64,000 nucleotides of DNA from JALZKA01 sp963717635 (GCA_963717635.1 OY970347.1:930001-994000), one strand, 5' to 3'. Shown: positions 1-8,517, numbered from the stretch's first letter. Numbers and translations: made by a program. The notes: a model not told the origin generated them from the letters alone.

Positions 1-189
1 GGGCGGGCGAGCCAAGCTCACGTCGCGACCGAGGACGGCGAGGCCTATGCCGTCCGGCTTGCCGGGCTGGGGATGGTCGCCGTGACCGACCGCTTCACGC
101 TCGCGTCGCTGATCCTCGCCGACATGCGTGCGACGCTGCGCGACGTGGCCCGCGCCGCGGCCGACGAGACGGTCACTCAGGCTGCCTGA
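1..189 (+). CDS. C-terminal fragment, possible Roadblock/LC7-like protein
   Basis: The gene is cut by the left window edge. Frame 1 reads 62 residues without a stop and ends in TGA at 187-189. The visible part looks like the last beta strand and helix of a Roadblock/LC7 domain, with a basic strand, a 'VAVTDR' turn and a helix containing ASLILADMR. That family assignment is tentative because only the tail is present. The stop overlaps the next start as TGATG, so the two genes are probably translationally coupled. Confidence 0.45.
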   Translation, partial: GRASQAHVATEDGEAYAVRLAGLGMVAVTDRFTLASLILADMRATLRDVARAAADETVTQAA

Positions 190-398
190 TGCCGCCGAAG
201 CCGCATCGCCTGGTCATGGACCGCGTCTCCGGCTACGCCGACGAGGCGGCTGCGTACCTGCGGCGGCGACGTCTCACCCGCAAGCCATTCGCACGCGTCT
301 ACGCGGAGGGTGGCCGGGGCGCGCTGCACCCACCCGAGACAGAGGCCGGTCGCGAGCTGTTCCTCGCCGCCGCCCGCCTGATCGACACCTCCCGTTAG
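189..398 (+). CDS. Small hypothetical protein, 69 aa
   Basis: This basic, soluble protein of 69 residues shows no signal peptide, membrane segment or motif I recognise. Its ATG overlaps the upstream stop by one base (TGATG), which supports real translation and shared expression with the preceding gene. The stop codon TAG (396-398) overlaps the stop of the convergent cupin gene (395-397 on the minus strand), so there is no room for a terminator between them. Function is unknown. Confidence 0.55.
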   Translation: MPPKPHRLVMDRVSGYADEAAAYLRRRRLTRKPFARVYAEGGRGALHPPETEAGRELFLAAARLIDTSR

Positions 399-790
399 CT
401 GGGCCAGAAGCCTTCCTGCTTGTCGGTCGGCGGATCCGGGAGCCGGGTCGAGATCAGGAGCAACTCGATCTCGGCCTCGGTGTCGTTGTGGACCGAGTAG
501 AACTCGTCGCTGGTCATGCGGACCGCCGTCTTCGGGCCGGCCTCGAACACGTCGTCGCCGACCTTGAAGGTCGCCGTGCCCGAGATCACGAAGTAGATCT
601 CCTCTTGACCCGGGTGCCGGTGGCCGTAGCTGCCGCGCCCACCGGTGCCGGGAGGCATCGCTCGCCAGGAGAACGAGACCTGCTCGGTTCCCAGCGCCTC
701 CGAGTACCAGCGCATCTCCCCGAAGGCGGGCCACTCGGCCATCCAGTCGGTCGCTTCCTCGCGGCTCGCAACTGTGTATCCGGCGCTCAT
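395..790 (-). CDS. Cupin-domain protein
   Basis: A single-domain cupin of 131 residues. The first cupin motif is clear near residues 55-75: a GHRHPGQEE core gives the two histidines and glutamate expected as metal ligands, followed by the YFVISGTA strand. The second motif is seen less clearly around SVHNDTEAE. Small cupins of this type are metal-binding enzymes or sensors, and the substrate cannot be read from sequence. The gene is the last of three minus-strand genes (1620 to 395) with short gaps, so it is probably co-transcribed with the two unknown proteins upstream. Confidence 0.75.
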   Translation of the reverse strand: MSAGYTVASREEATDWMAEWPAFGEMRWYSEALGTEQVSFSWRAMPPGTGGRGSYGHRHPGQEEIYFVISGTATFKVGDDVFEAGPKTAVRMTSDEFYSVHNDTEAEIELLLISTRLPDPPTDKQEGFWPS

Positions 791-800
791 AATTGCTTAC

Positions 801-1139
801 CTAATCCTCCCGTCCTGGATCCTGCCCGTCCTCGCCCTCGTCCTCTTCCTCATCGCCCTGTTCGAGCGCGGTCTCCGAAACGGACCCGGCCGAGCCTGGG
901 TGGTAGTGCGTTTGGAACGCCTCGAGCGTCTGCTCCAAGGCGTTCTCGTCCACCGGCACGTCCTCGGAGATGCGAACCCAGTCGGCGCCCTCGTAGGCCT
1001 CCATGTTGAAGACCTCCTGGTCGATCGACGACGAGTCATCGACGATCACGACGACCTCGGTCTGCGGGTTGAAGTAGGTGCCGGGCCGGACGACCAAGTC
1101 GTCCAACTCGACGATCTCCTCGCGCTGCTCGGGGCTCAC
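801..1139 (-). CDS. Hypothetical protein with acidic tail, 112 aa
   Basis: I place the start at a GTG (1137-1139) that begins MSPEQREEIVEL. The open frame extends further upstream, but that part lies inside the neighbouring gene and has arginine/serine-rich shadow composition. The protein is soluble, with a central mixed region (VVRPGTYFNPQTEVVVIV) and a strongly Glu/Asp-rich C-terminal tail. No family is recognised. It sits between a membrane-anchored coiled-coil protein and a cupin with gaps of about 10-20 nt, which suggests an operon. Confidence 0.6.
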   Translation of the reverse strand: MSPEQREEIVELDDLVVRPGTYFNPQTEVVVIVDDSSSIDQEVFNMEAYEGADWVRISEDVPVDENALEQTLEAFQTHYHPGSAGSVSETALEQGDEEEDEGEDGQDPGRED

Positions 1140-1158
1140 GGCCCTAGCGTAATTGTTC

Positions 1159-1620
1159 CTACTGGCCCAGCGACTCCAGCTCGTCGAGTTGGCGCTCGAC
1201 TTCGGCCTCGACGTCCAGCGGCTCCCGTCCCATTCGGATCCGGCGGGCATTCGAGGACTCGACCAGCTCGCGAACCTCGGCCACGAGCTGCGAGTCGGCC
1301 CGCAGGCCGGAGCCGGTTGAGCGTTCCTCGGCGAGCAATCGCTCAAGCTCGGAGTCGACGTCGAGCTGCTCCTCGCCGCGCTGGGCCTGTCGGTAGGCCT
1401 TGGCCTCGAGCAGCTGGCGGATCTCGAGCTCACGCATCTCTCGCGAGATCGGCGCCGCGCCGCCGCCTTTCTGCGGCAGCTCCGGTTCGATCGACAGCGG
1501 CCCCTTCCCAATCTGCTTGAACGCCGTGCCCGCACCGACGAAGCTGAGCGCGGCGGCGGGGATCGCGACGAGCACGATGATCAGGATCGCCTCACCGTTC
1601 GAGAGTGCCAGCTGAGCCAC
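1159..1620 (-). CDS. Membrane-anchored coiled-coil hypothetical protein
   Basis: This 153-residue protein has one hydrophobic segment near the N-terminus (about residues 11-32) followed by a charged, helix-rich region to the end, consistent with a bitopic membrane protein with a cytoplasmic coiled coil. No known domain is recognised. The GTG start at 1620 has a TACCCT box (1629-1634 on the plus coordinates) with an 8-nt spacer and no obvious ribosome binding site, so the message is probably leaderless. It is first in the minus-strand trio and divergent from the acyl-CoA dehydrogenase. Confidence 0.65.
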   Translation of the reverse strand: MAQLALSNGEAILIIVLVAIPAAALSFVGAGTAFKQIGKGPLSIEPELPQKGGGAAPISREMRELEIRQLLEAKAYRQAQRGEEQLDVDSELERLLAEERSTGSGLRADSQLVAEVRELVESSNARRIRMGREPLDVEAEVERQLDELESLGQ

Positions 1621-1654
1621 CTCTCAGAAGGGTACGCCGGGGGGTCGGGACAGC

Positions 1655-1693
1655 TATCCTTGGCGCTCCCCCGGACATTGACTGACCAGTCAA
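1655..1693 (+). promoter_or_regulatory. Promoter with TetR-type palindromic operator before acyl-CoA dehydrogenase
   Basis: A perfect inverted repeat, TTGACTG-ac-CAGTCAA, lies at 1678-1693. A TATCCT sequence at 1655-1660 could be the -10 element, which would place the palindrome just downstream of the transcription start, a good position for repression. Palindromes of this size and form are typical TetR-family operators in fatty-acid degradation genes. No TetR gene is in the window, so the regulator is unknown. Confidence 0.5.
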
Positions 1694-1719
1694 TCGACCC
1701 AAGAAGGAGCTTCGAAGCA

Positions 1720-2946
1720 GTGGTTGACTTCACGCTTACCGACGAGCAGAAGGACCTCCGCGAGTTGGCCCACAACTTCGCCGAGAAGGAGATCCGTCCC
1801 GTCGCCTGGGACTACGACAAGGACAGCACCTGGCCGCAGGAGATCATCGAAAAGGCCTGGGAAGTCGGCTTGATGAACACCCACGTCCCCGAGGAGTACG
1901 GCGGACCTGGGCTCGACTTTCTCTCGGGCTGCCTGATCGAGGAGGAGTTCGGCTGGGGCTGCTCCGGGATCGGCACCTCGCTCGCGGCCAACGGCCTGGC
2001 GATGACGCCCGTCGACCTCGGCGGCTCCGACGAGATCAAGAAGGAGTATCTCGGGATGCTCGCCGAGGAGCCCAAGCTCGCTTCGTTTTGCCTGACCGAG
2101 CCCGACGCGGGCTCCGACGTTTCGGGCATGAAGACGACCGCCAAGAAGGTCGGGGACAAGTGGGTCCTGAACGGCTCCAAGTGCTTCATCACGAACGGCA
2201 GCCATGCGGACTGGTTCACGGTCTACGCCAAGACCGACAAGGACGCCGGCCACCGCGGCATCTCCGCCTTCGTCGTGCCCCGTGACGACACCGTCACGAT
2301 CGACAAGAAGGAAGACAAGATGGGGCAACGGGCGTCGAACACGGCGACCGTCGTCTTCAACGAGACCGAGATCCCCGCTGACAACCTGCTCGGCGAGGAG
2401 AACAAGGGCTTCAAGCTCGCCATGATGACGCTCGACCGCACCCGTCCCGGCGTCGCGGCGATGGCCGTCGGCATCGGCCGCGCCGCGTTCGAGTTCGCCT
2501 GTGACTACTCCAAGGAGCGCGTCCAGTTCGGCGTGCCGATTGCGATGCACCAGGCCGTCTCGTTCATGATCGCGGACATGGCGACCAAGGTCGAGGCGGG
2601 GCGCCTGCTCACCTGGCAGTCGGCGGCGTTGCTCGACAACGGGATTCGCAACACTCTCGCCTGCTCCCACGCCAAGCGCTTCGCCGCGGATTCGGCGATG
2701 GAGATCACTGTCGACGCCGTGCAGGTCTACGGCGGCTACGGCTTCATCAAGGAGTACCCCGTCGAGAAGCTGATGCGCGATGCCAAGATCATGCAGCTGT
2801 ACGAGGGCACGTCCCAGATCCAGCGCCTGGTGATCGCCAAGGAGGTCCTGATGGGCCGCAACGTGAACGAGCCCATCCCCGAGGCGGTCAACACCCAGAA
2901 CAAGGCGGCCGCGAAGGAATCGGAAACCGCGGCAGCCGCGGTCTGA
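1720..2946 (+). CDS. Acyl-CoA dehydrogenase
   Basis: This FAD-dependent enzyme oxidises an acyl-CoA to the trans-2-enoyl-CoA in beta-oxidation. The 408-residue length fits the family. The family signature CLTEPDAGSD is at about residues 123-133, and the catalytic-base region LYEGTSQIQR is near residue 360 with its glutamate. The start is a GTG at 1720, preceded by AAGGAG at 1704-1709; this gives VDFTLTDEQ, the normal family N-terminus, whereas the longer ATG at 1660 adds an unrelated leader. A strong hairpin follows the gene. Chain-length specificity cannot be read. Confidence 0.93.
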   Translation: MVDFTLTDEQKDLRELAHNFAEKEIRPVAWDYDKDSTWPQEIIEKAWEVGLMNTHVPEEYGGPGLDFLSGCLIEEEFGWGCSGIGTSLAANGLAMTPVDLGGSDEIKKEYLGMLAEEPKLASFCLTEPDAGSDVSGMKTTAKKVGDKWVLNGSKCFITNGSHADWFTVYAKTDKDAGHRGISAFVVPRDDTVTIDKKEDKMGQRASNTATVVFNETEIPADNLLGEENKGFKLAMMTLDRTRPGVAAMAVGIGRAAFEFACDYSKERVQFGVPIAMHQAVSFMIADMATKVEAGRLLTWQSAALLDNGIRNTLACSHAKRFAADSAMEITVDAVQVYGGYGFIKEYPVEKLMRDAKIMQLYEGTSQIQRLVIAKEVLMGRNVNEPIPEAVNTQNKAAAKESETAAAAV

Positions 2947-2963
2947 AAGCGGCGGAACGTTGA

Positions 2964-2992
2964 GAGAGAGGGGCCCCCCGGACCCCTCTCTC
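2964..2992 (+). terminator. Hairpin terminator after acyl-CoA dehydrogenase
   Basis: GAGAGAGGGG (2964-2973) pairs perfectly with CCCCTCTCTC (2983-2992) around a 9-nt C-rich loop, 18 nt after the acyl-CoA dehydrogenase stop. There is no U tract, which is common for terminators in GC-rich actinobacteria. It also separates this gene from the convergent small membrane protein gene. Confidence 0.7.
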
Positions 2993-3023
2993 GATTCCCC
3001 CGTCTTGGCTCTCCCTGAAAGTC

Positions 3024-3185
3024 CTAGCGCTCCCTGCGCAGCGGATCGCTTGCGATCATCGTCGCGATCGCGACGAGCGCGATCCCGCCCAGGACGACCA
3101 GCTGCGACCAGTCCCTGACCCCGGTGATCGCCGCATAGGCGACGGCGGCGAAGGTGCCCAGGAGAATTGCCGTGAGGGCGATCAT
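3024..3185 (-). CDS. Small membrane protein, 53 aa
   Basis: The protein has two hydrophobic segments (about residues 2-20 and 30-46) and a short charged tail ending DPLRRER, so it is a likely two-pass membrane peptide. I choose the ATG at 3185 because a TACGGT box (3193-3198) lies exactly 7 nt upstream, the leaderless arrangement seen for many genes here. A longer GTG start at 3206 would overlap that box. No function is recognised. Confidence 0.5.
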   Translation of the reverse strand: MIALTAILLGTFAAVAYAAITGVRDWSQLVVLGGIALVAIATMIASDPLRRER

Positions 3186-3290
3186 TGACGCCACCGTATG
3201 CGCCACCCCGGGGGATGTCTGTGAGGCCGATCACGTGGCGACTGCATCTGGATGTGGGCTGCGTCACACGCCCTCACTAGAGTCAACCGT

Positions 3291-3749
3291 GTGACCGAGA
3301 AGCTGTCGGCCCCGGTCTCGGAGGCCGTCGCCCGCGCACGTCGCAAGGATGGTGAACAGTCCGCGACCCCTCCCGCTCGAGGCGGGCGGTCGATGGATGT
3401 CTTCGGAGGCGAGATCCGCCGCCGCGACGTGTACCCGCTGCTCGTCCTGCACCTGATCAGCCGCGAGCCCGCCTACGGCAATCGCCTGATCGAGGGGATC
3501 GAGCAGATCACCGAGGGCGTGCTCTCCGTGAACCCGAACACGATCTACCCGTTGCTGCGCGACCTCGAGGCGCGCGGCTTGATCGAGGGAGCCTGGGAGC
3601 ACCCCGACCGGCGGACCCGGCGCTTCTACTCGATCACCGCCGCAGGGCGCAAGGAGCACAAACGGCTGCGGGCCGAGCTGGAGCCGTTCCTGGACTCGGT
3701 GATCAGGTCGATCGGCCTGATCAAGCGCGAGATCTATGGCGACGATTGA
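3291..3749 (+). CDS. PadR-family transcriptional regulator
   Basis: The winged-helix DNA-binding domain of the PadR family spans about residues 40-120, with the typical GNRLIEGIEQ helix and VNPNTIYPLLRDLEARGLIE recognition region, followed by a C-terminal helical dimerisation segment. PadR proteins usually repress detoxification or stress genes. The GTG at 3291 is chosen over the ATG at 3252 because TAGAGT (3278-3283) lies 7 nt before it. The end overlaps the next gene by 14 nt, so regulator and SRPBCC protein are made together. The 40-residue N-terminal extension before the domain is unusual for the family. Confidence 0.85.
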   Translation: MTEKLSAPVSEAVARARRKDGEQSATPPARGGRSMDVFGGEIRRRDVYPLLVLHLISREPAYGNRLIEGIEQITEGVLSVNPNTIYPLLRDLEARGLIEGAWEHPDRRTRRFYSITAAGRKEHKRLRAELEPFLDSVIRSIGLIKREIYGDD

Positions 3750-4191
3750 GGAGGACGTGTTCGTGGCCGCGTCGCTGGCGGAGACGTGGGAGCGCTACTT
3801 CGATGCCCGCGGTTGGGGGGCGTGGGTCGACGGGTTTCACGCGACGATCGAATCGGAGGGCTACCCGCACGCCGACGGCGTGCTGCGCTGGCGCTCGATC
3901 CCGGCCGGCCGCGGGGACGTGACCGAGCGCGTCGTCGAGCACGAGCCGCGCCGCCGGCACCTGGCCTCATTCGCGGACCCGGCGATGGAGGGGGAGCTGG
4001 AAACCCGGTTCGAGGTCGAGGGCGATGGCACGCGCGTCCGGCAGGTGCTCTCCTACCGGCTGCTGGACCGCGGACCGATCGCGCGGCTCGGGGCGCTCCT
4101 GTTCGTCAGGAGCCAGGTTCGTGCTTCGGTGCAGCGCTCGCTGCTCGCGTTCCGGCGCGCCGTGGAGGAAGCTGCGGAGTCGCCCGCGTAA
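3736..4191 (+). CDS. SRPBCC-family protein (polyketide cyclase-like)
   Basis: A 151-residue START/SRPBCC-type fold, with an N-terminal strand EEDVFVAASLAETWERYFD, curved-sheet strands and a long C-terminal helix. Members bind hydrophobic ligands in a helix-grip cavity. The ligand is unknown. The ATG lies within the end of the PadR gene, so translation is probably coupled. PadR-SRPBCC pairs are frequent, and the regulator may respond to the same ligand (inference). Confidence 0.75.
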   Translation: MATIEEDVFVAASLAETWERYFDARGWGAWVDGFHATIESEGYPHADGVLRWRSIPAGRGDVTERVVEHEPRRRHLASFADPAMEGELETRFEVEGDGTRVRQVLSYRLLDRGPIARLGALLFVRSQVRASVQRSLLAFRRAVEEAAESPA

Positions 4192-4247
4192 CGCCCGCGC
4201 GCTAGGTTGGACTGAGCTCGGGAGGTGGAATCGATCGAGGAGGACGG

Positions 4248-5627
4248 ATGGAAGCGAGTGCCGTGAACGGGCTTCGTGATGGCTTCGAGGGCATCGTCCT
4301 CGAAGACGGCCACGACGACTACGACGACGCGCGTGCCGTCTTCAACGCGATGATCGACCGGCGCCCGGCGGCGATCGCCCAGTGCGAGAGCGCCACCGAC
4401 GTGGCCGCCGCGCTTGCCTACGCGCGTGACCACGATCTCGAGGTCGCGATCCGCTCGGGCGGGCACAGCGTCGCCGGAGCGAGCTCGACAGACGGCGGCA
4501 TCGTGGTCGACATGCGGCGCATGAACGCCGTCGAGGTCGACCCCGGCGCCCAGACCGCGACCGTCGCCGGGGGCGCGACCTGGAGCGATTTCGACGGCGC
4601 CGCTCAGGCTCACGGGCTGGCGACCACGGGTGGTCGCGTCTCGACCACCGGCGTCGCCGGGCTGACGCTGGGCGGCGGCTCGGGCTGGCTCGAGCGCAAG
4701 TTCGGGCTCGCGTGCGACAACCTGCTCGAGGTTGAGCTCGTCACCGCCGACGGTCGTGAGGTCACCGCCAGCGAGACCGAGAACGAGGAGCTGTTCTGGG
4801 CGCTCCACGGCGGTGGCGGCAACTTCGGTATCGCCACCAAGCTCGTCTTCAGACTGCATCAGCTCCCCGCCGCCACGCTGGCACTACTGCTGTGGCCGGC
4901 CGACGCCGGGCCGGAGCTCGCGCGGGCCTACCGGGACCTGGTCGAGGGCGGCGCCCCCGAGGAGCTCGGCGGTGGAGTCGCGTACATCACTGGCCCGCCC
5001 GAGGAGTTCGTGCCCGAGCACCTCCAGAACCAGCGGGCGGCAGGCGTGATCGGTGTTTACGCCGGGACCGAGGCGGAGCTACGCGAAGTGCTCGCTCCGA
5101 TCTACGCGCTCGAGCCCCAGGGCGGGCTCACCGCCGAGATGCCCTACGCGGAGATCCAGTGCGCGATCGACGACCCGCCGGGCTTCCGCAACTACTGGTC
5201 GGCCCAGCACCTGGAAAGCCTCCCGGACGAGGCGCTCGAGCTGTACTGCCGCCAGGGCGAGGAGATGATCGTCCCTTCGCCGTCGCAGCACCTGATGGTG
5301 CCCTGGGGAGGCGCGGTGGCAGCCCAGGCCGGCGATTGGCCGCTGCCGCACCGGACCGCCAAGTGGGTTCAGCACCCGTTCGGGCTGTGGGACGATCCCG
5401 CCGACGACGAGCGCGGAATCGCCTGGGCCCGCAACGCCGTGGCGGAGATGGAGCCGTTCTCGACGGGGGCGGTGTACCTCAACTTCATCGGCGACGAGGG
5501 AGAGGACCGGATCAAGGCCGGCTACGGCGCGAAGAACTACAAGCGGCTGGCGGCGGTCAAGGCCGAGTACGACGCCGACAGCGTCTTCCACCTCCACCAC
5601 GCGATCAGGCCACTGACTCCGGCGTAA
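4248..5627 (+). CDS. FAD-binding oxidoreductase, berberine-bridge type
   Basis: This flavoprotein of 459 residues has a PCMH-type FAD-binding domain (about 35-205) and a C-terminal BBE motif (about 415-455, with YGAKNYKRLAAVK). The RSGGHS motif near residue 70 carries the histidine that is covalently linked to FAD in this family. GGGNFGIAT closes the FAD domain. Members oxidise sugars, alcohols or secondary metabolites, and the substrate here is unknown. A strong GAGGAGG ribosome binding site precedes the ATG. There is no signal peptide, so it is probably cytoplasmic. Confidence 0.88.
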   Translation: MEASAVNGLRDGFEGIVLEDGHDDYDDARAVFNAMIDRRPAAIAQCESATDVAAALAYARDHDLEVAIRSGGHSVAGASSTDGGIVVDMRRMNAVEVDPGAQTATVAGGATWSDFDGAAQAHGLATTGGRVSTTGVAGLTLGGGSGWLERKFGLACDNLLEVELVTADGREVTASETENEELFWALHGGGGNFGIATKLVFRLHQLPAATLALLLWPADAGPELARAYRDLVEGGAPEELGGGVAYITGPPEEFVPEHLQNQRAAGVIGVYAGTEAELREVLAPIYALEPQGGLTAEMPYAEIQCAIDDPPGFRNYWSAQHLESLPDEALELYCRQGEEMIVPSPSQHLMVPWGGAVAAQAGDWPLPHRTAKWVQHPFGLWDDPADDERGIAWARNAVAEMEPFSTGAVYLNFIGDEGEDRIKAGYGAKNYKRLAAVKAEYDADSVFHLHHAIRPLTPA

Positions 5628-5687
5628 GCACCCGCCAGATACCCTTCCGCGGCTCTTCCGCCCCCGGAACCCAGAAGGGACCACCGA

Positions 5688-7688
5688 ATGTTCGTATTCA
5701 AGGCCGCCGTTGTCGGCGCCGGAACGATGGGCGGCGAGATCGCCCAGGCGATCGCAGCCGCCGAGATCCCCGTCGTCCTCAAGGACGTCAAGCAGGAGTT
5801 CGTCGACGCCGGCCTCGACAAGGCGCGCGAGGTCACCGAGGGCCAGCTCGACCGCCTCGTCAAGAAGGAAAAGCTGACCCAGGAGCAGGCGGACACGCAG
5901 CTCGAGGCCGTGATCGGCCGGATCCAGGGCGCCACCGACTACGACGGGTTCGGCGACGTCGACTTCGTGATCGAGGCTGCGCCCGAGCGGATGGAGATCA
6001 AGCAGCAGGTCTTCGCCGAGCTCGACGCCGTGACTCCGGGGCACGCGATCCTCGCCTCGAACACCTCAGCGCTCTCGATCACGGAGATCGGCGACGCGAC
6101 TCTGCGCGGCCACAAGGTCGTGGGCTTTCACTTCTTCTACCCGGCCTCGGTCATGCCGCTGGTCGAGGTCGTCCGCGGCAGCGACACGGATGAGGACACG
6201 ACCGAGGCGGCGATCAACTTCGCGCAGACGATCCGCAAGCAGCCGATCGTCTGCGAGGAGGTGCCCGGCTTCGTCGTCAACCGCATCCTCAACTCCGCGG
6301 TCGGCGAGATCTGGCGTGCACAGGAGCAGCAGGGGCTCTCGATCAAGCAGATCGACGAGGCGGTCGGGGCGCAGAACGTGGCGCCGATGGGCCCGTTCTT
6401 CCTGGTCGACCTGCTGGGCCTCGACACGGTTCTCCACGTCGCCGAGCACCTGAACGAGTCCTACGGGGACAGCTTCTACGTCCACCAGGGCATGAAGCGG
6501 CTGGTCGCCGAAGGCAAGCTCGGCGCGAAGTCGGGCGGCTCCGGGTTCTACTCGGACGGCGAGCCGCAGATCGAGGGCGAGGGCGAGCCCGACGGCGAGG
6601 CGCTGGCCGAGCTGATGTCGCTGAAGGCCCTGGTCGAAGCCTGTGCGGTCCTCGAGGAGGACGTCTGCACGGTCCGCGAGATCGACCTCGGGATGATGGC
6701 CGGCGCCGGCATGGACCCGCGCCGGGGAATCTTTCCGCCGTTCATGAAGGCTGACGTCGTGGGCCTCGACGCGGTGCTGGCGAAGCTCGACGCGGCCGAG
6801 GCCGAGCACGGCGAGCGCTTCGCGGCGCCGGTCACGCTCAAGCGCCTCGTGGCGCAGGGCCGGCTCGGGCAGAAGTCGGGCCAGGGCTTCTACGCCTACC
6901 CCCAGGCCGACGAGGGTGACCAGACCGACACCGTGAAGCTGGAGACCCGCGGCGACGTCGCGATCGCCTGGCTCGCGAACGCCCCGATGAACGCGGTATC
7001 GCCCCAGGTCATCAAGGATCTGGGACGGGTCTGGGAGCGGGTCAAGGCGGATGACGAGATCGGGGCGATGGTGATCGCCTCGGCAATCCCGGTGGTGTTC
7101 TCGGCCGGCGCCGACATCAAGGCGTTCACGCAGATGGACGAGTCCAGCGGCGGCGAGCTGATCGACTCGGGCCACGCGCTGTTGCGGGACTTCGGCACGG
7201 CGAAGGTCGCGACGGTCGCGGCGGTCAACTCGCTTGCGTTCGGCGGCGGCTGCGAGCTGGCGATGGCGTGCGATTTCCGCATCGCCGCGCGCTCGGCGAT
7301 CTTCGGCCAACCGGAGATCAAGCTCGGGATCATCCCCGGCTTCGGCGGCACCCAGCGCCTGCCCCGGCTGGTGGGCGGGCACAAGGCGCTGGAGATGAAC
7401 CTGATCGGCGATGCGATCACGGCGGCCGATGCGGAGGACGCTGGGCTCGTCAACCGCGTCGTGCCCGACCAGGAGCTGTTCGACACCGCGATCGCCTGGG
7501 CGCGGAAGCTCGCCGGGCAGGCGCCGCTGGCCGTCGAGCAGGTCAAGCAGGTCTCCCACAAGGGCGACCTGGACGAGGGGATCGAGGCCGAGAAGGCCGG
7601 TTTCGCCGCGGCCTTCAAGACCGAGGACGCGAAGGAGGGCATCGCCGCCTTCCTCGGCAAGCGCAAGGCGGACTGGAAGGGCAAGTGA
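5688..7688 (+). CDS. Bifunctional 3-hydroxyacyl-CoA dehydrogenase / enoyl-CoA hydratase
   Basis: Fusion enzyme of beta-oxidation, 666 residues. The order is dehydrogenase first: NAD-binding GAGTMGGE at residues 9-16, HFFYPA near 146 and a second dehydrogenase C-terminal domain to about 405. The hydratase follows (about 415-666), with GGGCELAMACD and GQPEIKLGIIPG supplying the two catalytic glutamates. This order matches Bacillus FadN and archaeal fusions and is the reverse of E. coli FadB. It hydrates enoyl-CoA and oxidises the 3-hydroxyacyl-CoA with NAD+. No thiolase is adjacent. The stop codon overlaps the start of a dispersed hairpin repeat. Confidence 0.93.
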   Translation: MFVFKAAVVGAGTMGGEIAQAIAAAEIPVVLKDVKQEFVDAGLDKAREVTEGQLDRLVKKEKLTQEQADTQLEAVIGRIQGATDYDGFGDVDFVIEAAPERMEIKQQVFAELDAVTPGHAILASNTSALSITEIGDATLRGHKVVGFHFFYPASVMPLVEVVRGSDTDEDTTEAAINFAQTIRKQPIVCEEVPGFVVNRILNSAVGEIWRAQEQQGLSIKQIDEAVGAQNVAPMGPFFLVDLLGLDTVLHVAEHLNESYGDSFYVHQGMKRLVAEGKLGAKSGGSGFYSDGEPQIEGEGEPDGEALAELMSLKALVEACAVLEEDVCTVREIDLGMMAGAGMDPRRGIFPPFMKADVVGLDAVLAKLDAAEAEHGERFAAPVTLKRLVAQGRLGQKSGQGFYAYPQADEGDQTDTVKLETRGDVAIAWLANAPMNAVSPQVIKDLGRVWERVKADDEIGAMVIASAIPVVFSAGADIKAFTQMDESSGGELIDSGHALLRDFGTAKVATVAAVNSLAFGGGCELAMACDFRIAARSAIFGQPEIKLGIIPGFGGTQRLPRLVGGHKALEMNLIGDAITAADAEDAGLVNRVVPDQELFDTAIAWARKLAGQAPLAVEQVKQVSHKGDLDEGIEAEKAGFAAAFKTEDAKEGIAAFLGKRKADWKGK

Positions 7689-7736
7689 GGCGGAGCCCGA
7701 CACGACGGCGCCGAGCCCTGCCGATGTTGAGGCAGG
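7684..7736 (+). repeat. Two-hairpin dispersed repeat, copy 1
   Basis: The copy begins AGTGAGGCGGAGCC and overlaps the stop of the upstream fusion gene. Hairpin 1 is GGC-GGA-GCC / GGC-GCC with a 9-nt loop (7689-7712). Hairpin 2 is CCTGCC-gatgttga-GGCAGG (7717-7736). Related copies lie at 22767 and, in triplicate, at 55437, with different stem sequences but the same pairing and nearly the same octaloop. It ends 4 nt before the sirtuin ATG. Confidence 0.65.
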
Positions 7737-7740
7737 CGAT

Positions 7741-8517
7741 ATGAGCAGCACCGGGCAGGCAGCGACCGGGACGCGAACCGGGGACGCGGAGCGCCTTGCG
7801 GAGCTGATCCGCGATTCCCGCTCAACCGTGGCGCTGACGGGCGCCGGGATCTCGGTGCCATCCGGGATTCCGGACTTCCGCACCCCCGGGAGTGGTCTCT
7901 GGGAGAACGTCGACCCGATGGAGGTCGCGCACATTGACGCCTTCCATCGCGACACGGCGCGCTTCTGGAGCTTCTACCGCCCGCGCTTCCAGGAGCTCGG
8001 CGCCAAGCAGCCGAACCCGGCGCACGAGGCGCTCGCCGAGCTCGAGGCGCGCGGCCTGCTTCGCGCCGTGATCACGCAGAACATCGACCGGCTCCATCAC
8101 AAGGCCGGCGCCGAGCGCGTGATCGAGGTGCATGGCTCGATCCAGACCTCGAGCTGCACCACGTGCAGTTCGAGCTACGCGATCGAGTCCGTCGATGCCC
8201 TGTTCGACGAGGACGGCGTCGCGACCTGCGGCTCTTGCCTCGGCAAGGTGAAGCCCGACGTCGTCCTGTTCGGGGAATTCCTGCCCGAGGAGCCGATGGC
8301 CGAGGCGCAGGAGCTCTGCGAGAGCTGCGATCTGCTGATTTGCGTGGGCTCTTCGCTCGAGGTCTACCCGGTCGCCGGACTGCCTTCCGTGGCGCTCACC
8401 CGCGGGGCGCGGCTGGCGATTGTGACCCAGGGCCCGACGCCCTATGACCGCGACGCCACCGTCAAGCTCGACGGCGACGTGGTCGCCGACCTCACCTCGG
8501 TGCTGGCAGCGCTCTAG
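7741..8517 (+). CDS. NAD-dependent protein deacylase, Sir2 family
   Basis: A sirtuin of 258 residues that removes acyl groups from lysine using NAD+. The motifs are in order: GAGISVPSGIPDFRT, TQNIDRLHHKAG, the catalytic histidine in VIEVHGSI, and a zinc ribbon with CTTC and CGSC pairs. GSSLEVYPVAG completes the NAD site. The start is the ATG at 7741, directly after a hairpin repeat; the longer open frame upstream is a shadow of the preceding gene. Its position next to acyl-CoA enzymes suggests control of enzyme acylation, which is inference. Confidence 0.92.
   Translation: MSSTGQAATGTRTGDAERLAELIRDSRSTVALTGAGISVPSGIPDFRTPGSGLWENVDPMEVAHIDAFHRDTARFWSFYRPRFQELGAKQPNPAHEALAELEARGLLRAVITQNIDRLHHKAGAERVIEVHGSIQTSSCTTCSSSYAIESVDALFDEDGVATCGSCLGKVKPDVVLFGEFLPEEPMAEAQELCESCDLLICVGSSLEVYPVAGLPSVALTRGARLAIVTQGPTPYDRDATVKLDGDVVADLTSVLAAL

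Noticed and set aside
1690..3267. Long minus-strand open frame (525 codons) opposite the acyl-CoA dehydrogenase
   Set aside because: It is the complement of a well-conserved gene; its translation is Arg/Leu/Gly/Asp-rich with no domain, as expected for GC-rich antisense frames.
6066..7955. Minus-strand open frame of 629 codons opposite the beta-oxidation fusion
   Set aside because: Antisense shadow: no motif, composition mirrors the plus-strand codons, and both strands cannot plausibly encode conserved proteins here.
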